A stretch of 64,000 nt of DNA from Planctomycetota bacterium (lineage in GTDB: Bacteria > Planctomycetota > Phycisphaerae > WQYP01): positions 1 to 64,000 of the forward strand of contig JAJZDN010000003.1 of the NCBI GenBank assembly GCA_021805985.1, in the 5' to 3' direction. Below are positions 63,824 to 64,000 of this stretch, piece by piece. Every line of letters starts with the position of its first letter. Positions within the stretch are counted from its first letter, which is position 1. The notes under the pieces are model-generated. The model was given only the letters and a program-made list of their open reading frames with translations. It did no database searches and was not told where the DNA came from. The translations under genes were made by a program, and so were the position numbers.

Positions 63824-64000
63824 GTTGGTGGCCTCCCAAAAAAAAATTGCTTTGTTCTCCCACTCCACGCCAACCGCACGGTCGGCAAATATAGAGTTGA
63901 GAACTCCATGAAGAACTCAAGTCAGCCTGCCTTGGCCAACTCACCAGCAAAGCCGTTTCCCTCCATAAACCCCCTTCCCTATTGCAAATTCCATGGGTGC

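Overview
The window reads as part of a Gram-negative chromosome, most likely from the Planctomycetota (Phycisphaerae-like). The sequence signs are: several PEP-CTERM tail proteins, two prepilin-like proteins of the type abundant in that phylum, an LpxI lipid A enzyme (so an outer membrane is made), many Tat- or Sec-exported glycoside hydrolases, and a large transglutaminase/ATP-grasp cluster. The phylum is an inference; no rRNA or tRNA gene was seen.

Layout. 1-5.4 kb: the 3' end of an Rhs polymorphic-toxin gene with its probable membrane immunity gene, followed by two cassettes that each hold a repeated leader, a partial rhs piece, a new C-terminus and a candidate immunity gene; a decayed rhs remnant follows. 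6.2-15.1 kb: YceI-like protein, hisD-lpxI, an APH-like kinase, an XRE regulator, DsbD and a large secreted TPR protein. 15.1-22.7 kb: a small caspase/CHAT-like protein with a Tudor-like N-terminus, a desaturase, a GH35 galactosidase, then queA, an MGDG-synthase-like glycosyltransferase and a pterin carbinolamine dehydratase.

22.8-34.1 kb: seven tightly packed minus-strand genes, with two permuted ATP-grasp modules, two alpha-E modules, three transglutaminases (one fused to DUF2126) and a SRAP protein. This looks like one predicted peptide-ligase/transglutaminase system present in both split and fused form. 34.5-41.7 kb: a PEP-CTERM subtilase-like protein, a GH28 gene with a secreted partner, and pepP-accB-accC. 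41.7-43.6 kb: a tandem repeat and two small genes, one resembling a CdiI-type immunity protein. 43.9-47.6 kb: a sodium/solute symporter, murI and a HEAT-repeat lipoprotein.

48-64 kb: a GH76-GH76-GH125 operon that fits cleavage of alpha-1,6-mannan, next to PEP-CTERM proteins sharing an unnamed beta-rich domain (four copies in three proteins), two prepilin-like proteins, an HtrA protease and the tdh-kbl pair for threonine breakdown to glycine and acetyl-CoA. Genes in the second half lie mostly on the minus strand. The strongest candidates for something undescribed are the Rhs cassette array, the doubled ligase/transglutaminase cluster with SRAP, the Tudor-CHAT protein and the shared PEP-CTERM domain.
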